From assembly GCA_021014945.1 (NCBI GenBank), contig MU266648.1, positions 1 through 26,822 of the forward strand: DNA of 26,822 nt, in the 5' to 3' direction. The translations under genes were made by a program, and so were the position numbers. Shown in pieces: positions 26,806 through 26,822 of this stretch (position 1 is the stretch's first letter; every line of letters starts with the position of its first letter). The notes under the pieces are model-generated. The model did no database searches and was not told the origin of the DNA. It saw only the letters and a program-made list of their open reading frames with translations. Source of the stretch: Leucogyrophana mollusca. Its lineage: Eukaryota; Basidiomycota; Agaricomycetes; Boletales.

Positions 26806-26822
26806 CAACAAGTCCCTAGATC

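Overview
The window looks like a gene-poor, repeat-dense stretch of a basidiomycete (probably agaricomycete) nuclear genome. Every recognisable coding region belongs to a transposable element, small GT...AG introns are visible in two transposase genes, and no host housekeeping gene could be recognised. The families present (Ty3/gypsy chromovirus, PIF/Harbinger with a Myb/SANT-like partner, a Tc1/mariner-like element, hAT, a Plavaka-like fragment, Ty1/copia) are a typical mushroom-forming-fungus repertoire. That taxonomic reading is inference from element types, not from a marker gene.

Layout. 1-376: an unidentified open frame on the minus strand running off the left edge. About 400-6090: a Ty3/gypsy chromovirus on the minus strand (gag remnant, protease, RT-RNase H, integrase with chromodomain), 5'-truncated, with no recognisable LTR. 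6127-8421: a PIF/Harbinger relic, with a Myb/SANT-like ORF on plus and a DDE transposase on minus, convergent. About 8515-13705: a hAT transposase gene on plus, split by a 3186-bp Tc1/mariner-like element (8657-11842) with 22-bp perfect terminal inverted repeats and a TA duplication. 13712-14500: C-terminal piece of a Plavaka-like transposase. 14883-15890: decayed copia protease/integrase on plus. 16600-18650: AT-rich, almost nothing recognisable. 18656-20126: copia LTR pieces plus an RT-RNase H relic on minus. 20350-20900: a diverged tandem array with an exact 20-bp period and an internal inverted block. 21000-23500: unrecognised, two weak ORFs. 23511-23582: a degenerate tRNA-like sequence. 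23743-26822: nested copia LTRs in both orientations, a gag start, and primer-binding sites that match the 5' half of a CAT-anticodon (Met) tRNA. The last LTR plus PBS may be the start of an element continuing past the window.

The most unusual signal is in the chromovirus: from about 407 to 5913 it is studded with short perfect hairpins (arms mostly 6-11 bp, loops mostly 2-7 nt), one every few tens of bases. They are built from synonymous codon choices inside conserved protein motifs. The neighbouring elements do not show this. A second theme is that every transposase, integrase or RT whose active site can be examined has a substituted or deleted catalytic residue except the chromovirus RT-RNase H. 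Most of these changes fit G-to-A on the coding strand. Nothing here needs to be active today except, possibly, the copia element starting at 26432.
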